From Basidiobolus meristosporus CBS 931.73 (lineage: Eukaryota > Basidiobolomycota > Basidiobolomycetes > Basidiobolales > Basidiobolaceae): a stretch of 64,000 nucleotides of DNA. The stretch is taken from NCBI GenBank assembly GCA_002104905.1, contig MCFE01000002.1, positions 124,001-188,000 on the forward strand, written 5' to 3'. The notes under the pieces were generated by a model. That model ran no database searches. It was not told the DNA's origin and saw nothing but the letters and a program-made list of their open reading frames with translations. The number at the start of each line of letters is the position of its first letter. Position 1 is the first letter of the stretch. The position numbers and the translations under genes are program-made. Below are positions 45,607-57,135 of the stretch, in pieces.

Positions 45607-48601
45607 CCCTACAAAGAAATCTTGTCCTGCAGGTGGATCCAATCCAGATCAGCTGTCAAGATCCTGTCAGGAGACCACTATAATACCAGCAGCTTAGTGT
45701 TAATTACCATCTACACAATTTGTGGCAGGATCATAATGGGATTTTGCTATTTCAACAGCCAAATAAAGTTGATTAATATACAAGTGTTGATACAGTGTTT
45801 TGACAAGAGTGGCATGGCACTGTTACAGTCTTGGTGTGCTTTATTACTCTATCAGTACATCCAGTTTTCTTATATGGCATTAACTTGACAGTGTATTGAC
45901 GGCCTCTTTGTGAGCCTCTGATGGCATTATCACAGCAGTATTGCAGCCTACAGCTAGTTCTGTAAAATGCTACCATACCAATTTACCAGATAGTATTTCC
46001 TTTTTTAGCCTCACCTTGTGCAATTGATATATTCTACTGCTGAATAATCCTTCTTTATTACTTACCCACTACTACCTAGGGTATTCCACTTGTAGTCAAA
46101 TAAAAAATACTCTGGCCTCCTGCTTACTAACCTCTATAAACATGCACACCTGCCACAATTGACATACTACTATCACCTCAACTCTGCAGCTCTTTAGTGT
46201 GATACTTGCAAAGTGGCAATATGGTACTGCTGGCAACATATACATCTTGCTAACATATGCTGGATTGCTGCAACTTCTGCCATGAATACCTCCTGTATAT
46301 CCCTGAAGATCTTTTTGGTATTCAGCCACTATATTCCTTCTCCCTGCTGGACTCTAGTCCCACTTATAGGTTTGTTTTGGCTCTTGTTTGTGTAAATTTG
46401 GTATTGACTGGTACAGAAATTGGCTTTTGACCAAGAGAAATATGGCATATCTTGGTGGAGTTTTCCTAATAAAAACTAGCTGCTTGTTGCACCCAACCCA
46501 ACTTTGCATTACTTGACTGATTACCCACTCATTAGGGCTGCTAGGCTTCTTAGTTCTGTAGGCATAAGTGTCTCCATGTCCACATCTGTTGTCAGTATTT
46601 TCCAACTCTTCCTGGCTGTCCTCCATGTACCAACTCATCACAGCCATCACTGACTTGAAGGTAATATTTGTGATGAGATTGCAATATGGTAGTACCTGCA
46701 ACTTGACTTGTCTTCCTATTTCCCCACGCATCCACTCAACTGGAAACTCCCAAAAGGTGAAGCAAGGCTCACTAATCTCCACACACCAAGCAAGATGGAG
46801 AAGGGAATGGATACAGTAGAGGCAGAGATATGTGCATTTATCTTTATTTTTGTAGTATAGCTGCTCAAATCCCACCACAAACTCTTTGCACAAAAGCTGT
46901 AGATGCGTGAAGTTGGCATTGGCAATTTGCTTCTAGATAAATATTCCTACAATATCCACATATGACACCCAATGCTTCCAATATTTTCTTGGTAGACATG
47001 GCTTTAGAAGGCCACTTGAATAAATACATATCCTGCTCATCCATTCCTTGAATTTCTATTGCTGCAAATGCATATTTATGCTGATTGGTGCCTATGAGAA
47101 GTACTCAGGGTAGCAAACTCTATGTCATACTTTGCCAATTTTGTCAAAATTCTCCAGAAACTCAAAGGGTGCATTTGGTTTGAAATGCCCATGTACAACT
47201 TGGTCGTCAGTATATGGATATTGTTGAAAAGCAAGTACATTGCTCCCAGTGGAAAGCTTTTGCACTAAGAAATACCCATTATCTCAAGCATATCTGGTTT
47301 CCAATTGATTCCATATTCTGGCCAATGGCATAAAGCTAGCCAACTTTGCTGCAAATGCATGCTGACTTCTGTATGTTCTCTTTGTGGAAAGATGATATTC
47401 TTAGTCTTGGTGTTTGGCTAATAATATTGTGTGTGAGTTATGGAATAAATCCTCTGGATCTCACACATTTGACAGCAATACCATCAATTGTGACTAGAAA
47501 AGCCAGTTATCTTGCTGATGGCTGGGTATCTCCAATGCAGATAATAATATGTGCTTTTACATTACAATTACTCACTGTTATCCCACTGCAAAGCACACAA
47601 AATTTGTCCAGCAATGGGTACAGGTAGCTATCCAGGTTAGACAGTGATCTATGTCCATATGACAGTGAGACTACCAAGAAGATATTACTCTGATACTGTA
47701 AGATAGGAGGTAGATTCAGACTGATTAGAATCAGTGACCAGCAGGATTTGCTGGTAGAGGACCTGTTTAATGAGAATCCATCAATTGCCAAGGCAAAGGC
47801 ATGGTCATGTATATCTTAAAAGTAGCAATTGCTTTTTAGCTCTTTGTATCATTGGCCATCAAATATATCTGATACATTTGCGCTAGATTTATAGTAAGTG
47901 TGGTACTCTATAGCTTCACAGTACCTGTTGGACTGCATATGCTTCTTCATATGATGTATTACCAGAATATATCCAGAGAAGTAGTTGTAAGTCCTCAAGG
48001 TCCCCATTACTGATATTAGTGAAAAGTGCCACTTCTCTGGCCACAACCTCACATCATTCACTAGTAGATGAACTACTGGGCTCACTTGACTCATAAGGTA
48101 TCTTTAGCACTTTTTCCACAGGAGCTGTCTCATTGCATAATGGAACTTTGCCAGGCTCATGTGCAACACTGTTGTTGGGGAAGATAGGCTGACAATCCAT
48201 CAGTGAGCCTGCTTCTTCAAAACTATCACTCTAAATACCATATTCATAAGGCTGGGGTGAGCCTAAAGGCATCACAAACTCTCCTGACTCAGTTTGTGCA
48301 AGGTGACCAGTACAGCCAGATGCCGTTATAGAAGTATCCAGTGGTTGGCAAGACATTGCTGGTACATCAGTGACTGATGAATGGCCAACTACAACTTGTG
48401 TGGTAAAGCACTGACCATGATCCTTGTAATGCTTCCTGTGCTGTCTGTGTGCATCATAGCTGAAAGTCTTGCTACAATAGGCATATGGTCTTTTTTCTCT
48501 TCTCTCACATCATTGAATCAAAGCGGTCTTTTCCATGGGGCAAACAGTGTGGTACTCAACAATGTAATGCTATTACATCACTTTTTGGTCAATACTCATG
48601 T
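45607..48601 (-). mobile_element. Tnp2-like transposon, transposase half
   Basis: Left end CCCTACAAAGAAATCTTG at 45607. It contains the most complete transposase body on the minus strand and stops in the shared promoter region, where the 3' LTR of gypsy copy 2 begins at 48602. The partner-gene half is missing. Confidence 0.7.
46354..48540 (-). pseudogene. Tnp2-like transposase
   Basis: Minus strand. The Cys/His head lies near 48500, then an acidic linker and VSPVVHLLVNDVRLWPEKWHFS (48094 on), HHMKKHMQSNRYCEAIEYH and VSDIFDGQ. The Tnp2 core at 47791-47507 reads DGFSLNRS, SCWSLILISLNLPP, SNLDSYLYPLLDKF and IGDTQPSA. The C-terminal part at 46893-46354 reads KEFVVGFEQLYYKNKDK, YCIHSLLHLAWCVE, MRGEIGRQVKLQVLPYCN and SQEELENTDNRCGHGDT. 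These are the conserved blocks of Tnp2/Transposase_21 (CACTA group). Frame changes between the blocks show it is dead. Confidence 0.75.
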
Positions 48602-48970
48602 TGTTACAAGTCTTGGTATAAGAGTTGTAGAGGAATAGGGTGTTTAGCTAGTATTGTATTCACTAAAACTTGAACTGATCTTTGTTGAGATTTCAGCAGC
48701 TCCTTATATACATTTTGCCAGATCAATTGCTGACTAATTGTATTTCCTAATGTAGGCTGTGGCTGATGACTTGTTTGATTGCATCATCATCACCCAACAA
48801 GATGCTACCTAATATATCTATTTCTGTCTGATAAGGATCTGCTGAATCATTTGCTGGCTAATTCTACTGATTTGACCAGTAATACTGATATACTGATAAC
48901 CTAAACATATAATTAATTGATTTGACTAAAAACTGATCTAACTTAAACATTCAAGCAGCAGATCACAATA
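48602..48970 (-). repeat. Gypsy copy 2 3' LTR
   Basis: TGTTACAAGTCTTGG to GCAGATCACAATA on the plus strand; about 369 bp. More diverged than the LTR pair of copy 1, and the outer TGTTATGATC has become TATTGTGATC. Confidence 0.8.
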
Positions 48971-48989
48971 TTCTCACCTGCTAAAGTTG

Positions 48990-51900
48990 AGAGGGTTCTC
49001 CTGAATCTCTTTTCTAGTAATACCAATATCTTGATGGTTCAGTATTATCAGCAAGTCTTGCAAGCTTGAGTCTGTCCCTATGCACTAAGTCTTCCCAGAT
49101 ATTGCCTTGTTTGTCCACTAGTTGGTAAGTTGCAAATGGACATTCTGTGATGATCATGAATGGTCCTGTCCATCATGGCTCAAACTTCTACCAAGTGTTG
49201 TTTCATAGCAATATAAAGTTCCTAGCTGTCAATGCTTCTGGTGCTATAGTCTTATCAAATCTCTGCTTCATCTTTTCTACACTTGGAGATACTTTGGTCT
49301 GTGCCTCTTGACACCTTTGTTCCAGTTGCTGGTGTCTACTTGGTTGACTGAGTTCATCTTTTAAGGTGTCTGTAAGCTTTGGTTGTGTGAGATCTCCTGG
49401 AATCCTTGGTTCACATCCATACACTAAGTGAGATGGCAATTGCTGGGTGGTGTTGTGTACTCTGACTCTGCATGCAAAGAGTACTTGGTCTATATACTCA
49501 TCCCATCTACTAACAACTCCATTTGCATACTTGGTTAGCATTTTTCCAAATAATCCATCAAACCATTCAGTGACTCCATTAGTTCTGGGGTGATATGCCA
49601 AGGTTTTCAAGTGTTTGACCTGCTGCATATCCTGGTAGGCTTCCAATGTCTTTGCCATAAAGTTTGTGCCTCTATTGGATAGAATCTCTACAGGGCATCC
49701 AAACTTCTTAAGGATCTCATGGTAGATGAACTTGAAACTTCTTGTTCACTGGCTATAGGTACAGCCTTAGCCACTGGCCATTTAGTGGTACGGTCAATTG
49801 CTACTAGGATTCAATGGTTGCATTTCCTGATAGTTGGCAGTCTTCCAATATAGTCAATTCCCCATCTTTCAAATGGTCTTACAGGCTCCAAGGGAAAGAA
49901 CTCAGCAATTCTCTGTGGTTGGCCTTGGTTGATTTGGCAATTTGAGCATGTTTTCACTAGCTTCTCAATGTCATGTTTCATTCTGGGCCACCATGCTCTG
50001 GCTTTCACAAGGCTATAGGTTTCTTCAATTCCAAGATGTCCATATCCATTGTGTAGCTTATGAATTTGATCCAGGCAAGAAACATAAGGGCAATAGGCAA
50101 CAGAGCTTCCATTCATCATTTGGAAGAGTGTTTCATCCTGTACTACAAATTTGCTGGCTTCATCCTGAATTATCTTCTTGATATCTTCATCCACCCCATT
50201 AGGAATGGCTTGGTCCTCCAAGTACTTTGGCAATAGGCTAGGCCAATCTGATTCATGCACTAAGTTGAGTTGTGCAACTTGATCTAATCTTTATAAGGTG
50301 TCAGCAACCTTGTTGTTTTTTCCAGGGCAGTAGGCAATCTCTAAGTCAAATTGCTGAATGTATTCACCCCATCTTGTCATTCTTCTAGAGTGTATCTTCT
50401 GAGTAAATATATACTTGAGGGAGGCATGATCAGTCTTGACAGTGCATTTGACTCCTTCAATATAGCATCTCCTTGTCTTCAAACAGTGTATTATAGCAAG
50501 CATCTCCTTCTCATGCACTGGATAGTTTTGTTCTGCTGAGTTCAGTTTCTTGGATTCAAAGGCAATGGGGTAGTCCTTTCCCTTGTGTTTTTGGCTCAAC
50601 ACTCCACCAATTGCATAATGTGAAGCATCTGTGCACAGAGTATACTCTTTTCTGAAGTCAGGTATTCTTAAGCTTGGCAGCTTAGCAAGTTCATTCTTGA
50701 GCATCTGGAAGACTTGATAAATCTCTAATAATAGGAAACCATTCCAAGGAATGATCTGAGCTCTGATATGCTATGGGGCTGCTTCAGATTCTTGATCACT
50801 TCAACCTTCTTAGGGTCTAAAGTTACTCATGTGCTAGTCACTATGTGTCCCAGATATTCAATGTGTTCCTTGAAGAATTTACACTTGGGTAGCTTGCCAT
50901 AAAGCTTGTTCTGTCTTAGCTTCTTCAAGACCTTTCAATATGCACCAAGTGATCCTCTTCTGTCTTGCTATATAACATTATATCATCTAAGTAGATTATG
51001 ACAAACTTGTCTAAGTACTCCTGGAAGACAGTCTGCATCAGGGTCATGAATGTTGCAGGGGCATTGGTGAGGCCAAAACTCATGACTAGGTACTTGTAAT
51101 GTCCATATTTGGTCCTGAATGCTGTCTCAGGGATGTCTTCTGGCTTTACCCTAATTTGGCTGTATCCTGACATGAGGTCAATCTTGCTGAAAATAGTGAC
51201 TCCATTGAGTTGGTCCAAGAGCTCATCAATTCAAGGTATGGGGTACTTTTTCTTCACAGTAACTGAGTTGAGGGCTATGTAGTCAATGCACATTCTAAGT
51301 GTTCCATCCTTCTTCTCCACAAAAAGTACCAGTGCTCCCCAAGGTGACTTGCTGGGTCTGATATATCCTTGCTCCAGTAACTGATCTATTTGTCTCTTCA
51401 TCTCTTTGTACTCTAATGGACTCATTCTGTATGGTGTCTTACTCACTGGAGGGCTATCTCCTGTTTCAATGGCATGATCCACATCTCTGACTGGTGGTGG
51501 ACTTACAAGCTCTTCTGGAAATACTTCTAAATACTCCTTTAAAAGAGTCTGGACCTTCTGGGGTACTGGAGTAGGGGAATCCTCCTGTAATACTGCCATG
51601 AGGAAAATCTGGGCGCCTTTTCTTAGTGCTCTACAGAACTGTGTCTTGCTAAGTTCACTTGTTTCACATACACTGGAATTGACCAGGCTAAAATTCAGTC
51701 TGGCAGGTAATAGCTCATAGGTCTTGTTGTCCTTCTGGATCTGAGTAGCATTGGTTCTCTGGTTGATTGATGGATTACAAGAAAATAGCCAGGTTTTCCC
51801 AAGTACAAGGTCAAACTTGCAGTTCCCAAATATATAGGCCTGTAGATCTTCTTCATAGTCATTGTTCTTCATCCTTACTGTCTGAGTTATACAGTTGATT

Positions 51901-52481
51901 ATATGAGAGTTCCCATCAGCTGTTGATACTGAAGTTGATTTGGTGGGCTCCAAGTTGATTCCAGCTTTCAAAGCAAATTGCGCTGATATATATTCATGCA
52001 ATGCTCCTGAGTCAATTATGATCTTGGCAGGTACTCCATTGATTACTCCATTCAAGTATAATAGCTTTCCTGAGTTTGAGGTCATATAGGATAGGTACTC
52101 TTCTGTCATATGGAAGGTGAGTTCTGAGTCTTCTTCAAGTTCATCCTCCACATTACTATGCTCCATGGCCTCAATATGGTTAAAGGTTTTTGATGGCTGG
52201 TGTCCATTTCTTCTCTGAGGGCAGTACTTTGCAATATGTCCCTGCTGGTGGCAACTGAAGCAAAGTCCATTCTCCTTACATTCTTCTGAGCTAGGATTCT
52301 TCTGCATAGCATCTATTTCCATTGGCACTGCTTCTGATTGTCTTCTTTAATAGTGATTGTAGTCTCTCTGATTAGTCATTGTGGGCTTCCCAACTCCAAA
52401 CATAGCTGAATCAGAGTCAATGACAATCTTAATGGCTTCTTCAATAGTCTGAGGTCTTTGATAATTCACCTCCTTACAAGT
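48990..52481 (-). pseudogene. Gypsy copy 2 gag-pol remnant
   Basis: Pieces in reading order: gag end TCKEVNYQRPQTIEEA; intact zinc knuckle [14 protein letters not shown]; protease IDSGAL (Ala-Ser changed); no frameshift at the point where copy 1 has lost a base; RT up to KKKYPIP followed by TGA for Trp (51228); [25 protein letters not shown]; the shared deletion; a single RNase H; integrase with the CSNC zinc-finger pair intact; SNRGTNF; TNGVTEWF with Trp where copy 1 has the Arg after the catalytic Glu. Many stops. Confidence 0.85.
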
Positions 52482-53290
52482 ACAGGGAATGACTGGAATA
52501 TATCTGGAGTGTGAACAATGTTTTCCCTCAATGGTGGTGGATTTCTGACAATTAGGACATGTTGCATTGGTAGCATTTTTGGATGTAAATGCCATGCAAC
52601 TGTTAACACATGCTGGAATCAGGACAATATATGTGTCATATGTTGCCAACTGCAGAAAAGTTGTCTGCTTGTACTATGTACATGGTAGGTTGCATCCCAG
52701 AATGATTTTGGCAAGAAGTAGTTATAAGTCCTCAAGCTTCCATTACTGATGTTAGTGGAAATGCACCACTTCTCTAGCCACAACAATACATCATTCACCA
52801 GTAGATGGAATACTTGGCTTCATAGAGTATTCTTTGCACTTGTTTCAATGGGTGTTGTCTCAATGCATATTGGAATTTGACCAGGCTCATATGTGGTACC
52901 ATTGTCAGTGGAGATAGGCTCACAATTCATCAGTGAACCTTCCTTGTCAGAGCTATCACTCTGCATGCCATATTCAGAAGGTGGAGGTGATCCTAAAGGC
53001 ATCACAAACTCACTTGACTCAGTTGGCGTAACATGACAAAGATGGCCAGGTGCCAATATAGAAGTATCAACTGGCCGGCAAGATAATGTTGGTACAGCAA
53101 TGACCAATGAATGGTCAAATATAACTTGTGTGGCAAAACACCGGCCGTGATCCTTGTAATACTTCCTAGGCTGTTGGTTTGCTCCATGGCTGAGCAGCTT
53201 GCTACAATAGCTACCTGGTCTTTTTCTCTTCCCACATGGCATTGATTCATAGTAGACTTGTCCATGGGGTAAACAGTGCTGAACTTCCAC
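52482..53290 (-). pseudogene. Tnp2-like transposase, N-terminal third
   Basis: Begins near 53290 with HCLPHGQVYYESMPCGKRKR, SYCSKLLSHGAN, RKYYKDHGRCFATQVIFDHS, GHLCHVTPTESSEFV, then an acidic linker. Next come LATYDTYIVLIPACVNSCMAF and CPNCQKSTTIEGKHCSHSRY. It joins gypsy gag at 52481. Confidence 0.7.
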
Positions 53291-53410
53291 AATGTAAAGC
53301 TATTGTATCACTTTTTGGTCAATATTCATGTGAATATGAGACAGTCTTGTATTTGAGACATTGCGCCTACATAAATGTAAGATTCAATGATGACCAGCCT
53401 TAGTAAGCAT

Positions 53411-53417
53411 TATAAAT
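53411..53417 (+). promoter_or_regulatory. TATA box of Tnp2 partner gene
   Basis: TATAAAT 72 nt before the ATG at 53489, in the interval of about 200 bp between two divergent genes. Spacing is conserved in three copies. Confidence 0.5.
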
Positions 53418-53488
53418 GTAGTTGTGGCACCATATACACATGTATATGTAACACTATTTCCTCTTTGGTTTGACTCACTACTATATAT

Positions 53489-54242
53489 ATGCCACCAAAA
53501 AATAAAGCAAAGTTGTTTGGTTCCCAACCAAACCCCACTGCTGATGGTAACAGAAGAATGGTTGGACAACAGCTTGTATTGACATACATTGCAACAAGCA
53601 GGGCTACATCCAAAAAAGGCCATGTTGACAGTTGCCCACTGAAGGTAATAGTGCAAACTCCTCTGGCCCTCAGTCAAATAGGCAATTGAGAACCTCTGCA
53701 AAGCTACAAGCTGACCATTATGCTCAAGCAAATGTGAATATAGCAAATGCAGTACCCTCAGTTGAAGACCAGTAAGTGTCCGTCATAATATCACCACTAC
53801 CCATATTAGCAAGAATGTTGTCAGCTCATACTAAATCATTGATGAAGCAATTAGGTGCAGTGGCTGATAGGATAGATGCAAAGACCCAGAGAAATCAGGA
53901 AATAGTCCAGAAACAGGATGAGCAGATAATACATGTAGAGCAATCAGTATCCCAGGTAGAGAAAGCAGTATCTTTGCTGCAAAGAAGGAACTTAAATAGC
54001 TGAATGTCACAGCCAAGAATTGAGCCATTGCCCAATGTAACAGCAGAGGAACTCAGTACAGGCTTTGAAGCACAACAAGAGTGCCCAAAGATAAAGCCCA
54101 CAGAAGAACCTATCACTGCATGGGAGGGACACAATGTGGTGTTAATACCAAAGCCTAAAAAACAAAAGACATTGAAGATCTGTGAAGCCACTGAGTTCAA
54201 TAATGAAGAGTGGGCAAATATTCAAGAGGCCATCTGGACATT
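53489..54242 (+). pseudogene. Tnp2 partner (coiled-coil) gene, N-terminal half
   Basis: Best preserved start: MPPKNKAKLFGSQPNPTADG. After frame changes, ITIRKQ-type coiled coil MTQRNQEIVQKQDEQIIHVEQ, SVSQVEKAVSLLQRR, then a TGA, PRIEPLPNVTAEELSTGFEAQ and KPTEEPITAWEGHNVVLIPKP. Ends abruptly at TAG 54243, where C-terminal transposase sequence in the same direction begins, so a deletion or insertion joined two elements. Confidence 0.65.
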
Positions 54243-55274
54243 GTAGGAATAATTATCCAGAAAGTTTGTCACCAATGTCAGCTTAACACACCTACAGCTT
54301 TTGTGCCAAGAGTCTGTGATGGGATATGAGCAGCTATACTACAAAAATAAAGCTGAACACATAGATCTCTGCTGCTTCTGTATCCATTCTCTACTCCATC
54401 TTGCTTGTAGTGTTGGGTATATTGGACCTTGCTTCACCTTTTGGGTGTTTCCAATGAAATAGATGTGTGGGGAGATAGGAAAACAAGTCAAGTTGCATAT
54501 ACTACCATTTCCCAATCTCATCAAGAATATTATCCTCAAGTCCATCATATATGTGATGAATTGCACATGGAGGACAGCTAGGAAGAGTTGGAAAATACTG
54601 AAGACAGATCTGCATAAGAAGACACCTATGCCTATGGCATTTAGAAGCTAAGCAGCCCCAATGCATGGGTAATCAGTTAAGTAATGTAAAGTTGGGTGGG
54701 GTGCAATAAGCAACTAATTGTTATTACAAAAGCTCTAGGTATGCCAGACTTCTCTTGGTCACAAGCCAGTTTCTACACCATTCAATACAGAACTCACTCA
54801 AACAATAGCCAGAATGCATCTATTTGGGGACTAGAATCCGGCAGGGAGAAGGAATATATTGGCTGAATATCAATAAGTTTTTTGCACATATTTGGGAGGT
54901 ATTCATGGCACAAGTGGTGGCAACCAAGCGTATGTTTGCAAGATGTATATGCTACCAGCTATACAAGGTCAAGTTTTTTAGTTATGTAACACATTTGGAT
55001 ATACTAGCCAGTTAGATCCACTCAAATAGCTATAAAGTGCACTAAGACCACAACAATGCCATGCCACCACTTGACAAAACACTGTACAAACACTGCTGTA
55101 TTTTATAAACTTACTTTGACTATAAAATTAGCAAAATGCTGTTGTGATCCCATCACTAGATTGTATAGATGGTCATTAATTCCAATCTGCTAGTATTATA
55201 GCAGTCTCCTGATAGCATCTTGACAGCTGATCCTGATTGGATCCACCCATGGGACCATATTATCTTTCATTGGG
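54243..55274 (+). pseudogene. Tnp2-like transposase C-terminus with right element end
   Basis: Contains ESVMGYEQLYYKNKAEHID, CCFCIHSLLHLACSVGYIG and MCGEIGKQVKLHILPFPN. The 3' region follows (match to 45630-46350 inverted), ending GATAATCTTTCATTGGG-like at 55274. Decayed by frame changes. Confidence 0.65.
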
Positions 55275-55684
55275 AATTGCAAAGGAGCAACTTCATGGAA
55301 TTCATGAAAGCAACCAACTGTAGCACTTTTACCACAGAGGCAGAGTATATGGCAGCCTGTGAAGCTACAAAAGAAGTAATGTGGTTAAGCAAGCTTTTAT
55401 AAAGATTTAGGCTTATATCAAAAAGTGCCAATTACTTTATTTCAAGATATTCAAGGATGTATACAATTAGATAGAAATCCCGCTTTTCATGCTAGAACTA
55501 AGCACATTGACATTACACATCACTTCATACATAAAGCTGTAGAGAGTAACTTAGCTAACTTAGCTTACTGTCCTACAGATGAAATGATTGTAGTCATATT
55601 CACCAAACCATAAGCTAGTGACAAGTTCAAATATCTGAAGTCAAGATTAGGACTAGTCAGTGTGAGCATTTAGTTTAGCAGGGA
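55275..55684 (+). pseudogene. Copia RNase H fragment
   Basis: In two frames: STFTTEAEYMAACEATKEV, MWLSKLL, then ITLFQDIQGCIQLDRNP, HARTKHIDITHHFIHK and LAYCPTDEMIVVIFTKP, the C-terminal RNase H of Ty1/copia pol. Directly precedes a plus-oriented 3' LTR. Cut on the left by a Tnp2-like element end. Confidence 0.8.
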
Positions 55685-56032
55685 TGTTGTAAAGATTTTT
55701 AAATCCACCTGAATATTTGCCTAACTTAGTCACTTAGATCATTACCTCCAAATCTTAGTGAATACTGATCAAAATCCTTGTTGGGATTTACTTAGATTAT
55801 TTTCACCAAAATATCAGATATCCCAAACATGAAAATTCTCAAAGTTGTTCAAACAGCCCCAAACTTTGCAAACATGTTCTTGGGACCTTTCTAAACCTAC
55901 TATATGCGCTTGTTATGCCAAGCCCATGTAAAAGTATAAATATTATTTTTGCATTTAATAAATCATTAAGTAAAAACCAATAATCTGCTTGTTCTCCCAG
56001 TCACTTTTAATATATCCCATACTCTTTCAACA
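55685..56032 (+). repeat. Copia LTR (3' LTR, 348 bp)
   Basis: TGTTGTAAAG to CTTTCAACA, colinear with the LTR at 16020-16367 and of the same length. By eye roughly one base in six differs, so both are old. Confidence 0.8.
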
Positions 56033-56393
56033 TCTACTATAGTCTGTGGCTCATCAATATGAACTGAATAGGCATAGGCTAAGTGTGTACCCTCACTGAT
56101 GCAGTAATCTGGGACAATCTTGATACTGGAATGATCACTTCAGGGATATTTGTTGGCTCTGATTCAGGCTGAACCACACTAGTAGAATTCTCCGGATTTA
56201 AAAAGTTTGTATTGTTTTGCTCTGCCTCAATCCTGGCTATTGGCGGACTTGATATCAGATTTTAATCCTCACCTAATGTCATTTTTGTGAAAATTTTCAA
56301 TATTTATCAAGCAACAAATCCCTAACTTGCTCAGCTTCTTTTGTTTGGTATTGTAGAGTCTGCATTCTTACTCTTATTGCAGTAGCCCAACAA
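56033..56393 (-). pseudogene. Copia pol fragment (integrase to RT linker)
   Basis: The minus strand continues the reading of 60352-59825 across the Harbinger-like insertion: GYCNKSK...NTKTKKAEQVRDLLLDKY, then an Asn/Pro/Ser-rich linker (NPENSTSVVQPESEPTNIPEV). This fits the segment after the copia integrase core. Confidence 0.65.
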
Positions 56394-57135
56394 TAGACTT
56401 GTTCCATTGTACCATGCCAGGGTGCGCAGCGTGATCCGCGGTTGTAAAAAACAATTGGGCGCAATATTATAGCTACCAGAAGGCAGGATTGTTCTTGGAC
56501 AATTTTGCGCTATGCAGGACAATCTTGCACACTATGGCACAATCTGACACAATGAGGTTGGTGTGGATGATCACACCAACTCGTAATGTTTGCATCATGT
56601 GTGCAATTGGATACCACTATTATGGCAGGTAAAATCCGGTATTTGGATATGTTTCTTTAATGTAAATGGAAATAAACGTGTATCACACTATAAACTACAG
56701 AGATACTTACCATTTTGGTTACCCTCACTCCAATTGGACAGTATCTCAGTGGTTAATTGGTCCAAAAGTATCCTGAAGCTGGCAGCCCCCAATTGGCTCA
56801 TTGACTACTGAAAAAGCTACCTGATTTGCCATCAAATATCCCATTTTGACCATTGAGCAAGTAAATCCCTGATCCTAGTAATTGGACAAGGTGTCATAGC
56901 TAGCACGCAAGCAATTGTGTAGGTGCAAAACAGATCCAATAGCTGCACTGGTATTACAGATGACGTATATATATGCAAGGTGTTTATTTATAGGGGTTCT
57001 GTCTCAAACATGAGACAACCTTGATATTACTTATATGAAAAATTTAATGATCACTGATTTGTGAAGGCTCAATTTGGATTGCAAAAAAAGGGTTGTTGGG
57101 ATCATTACAAATGTGAGCAATTCAAAGCAATTGCA

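Larger units (their letters stand above)
48602..52481 (-). mobile_element. Ty3/gypsy copy 2, 5'-truncated
   Basis: Minus orientation. The 3' LTR is at 48602-48970. Pol and the C-terminal half of gag follow up to 52481, where gypsy sequence (CKEVNYQRPQ) joins a Tnp2-like transposase without a 5' LTR. It shares with the full-length copy the stop after SFLGMV, the 82-bp deletion and the Asn in the integrase active site. Confidence 0.85.

Noticed and set aside
17894-55274. One giant Tnp2-like element bounded by the ends at 17894 and 55274
   Set aside because: Both ends are of the transposase side and many further element ends lie between, so this is a nest of fragments rather than one unit.
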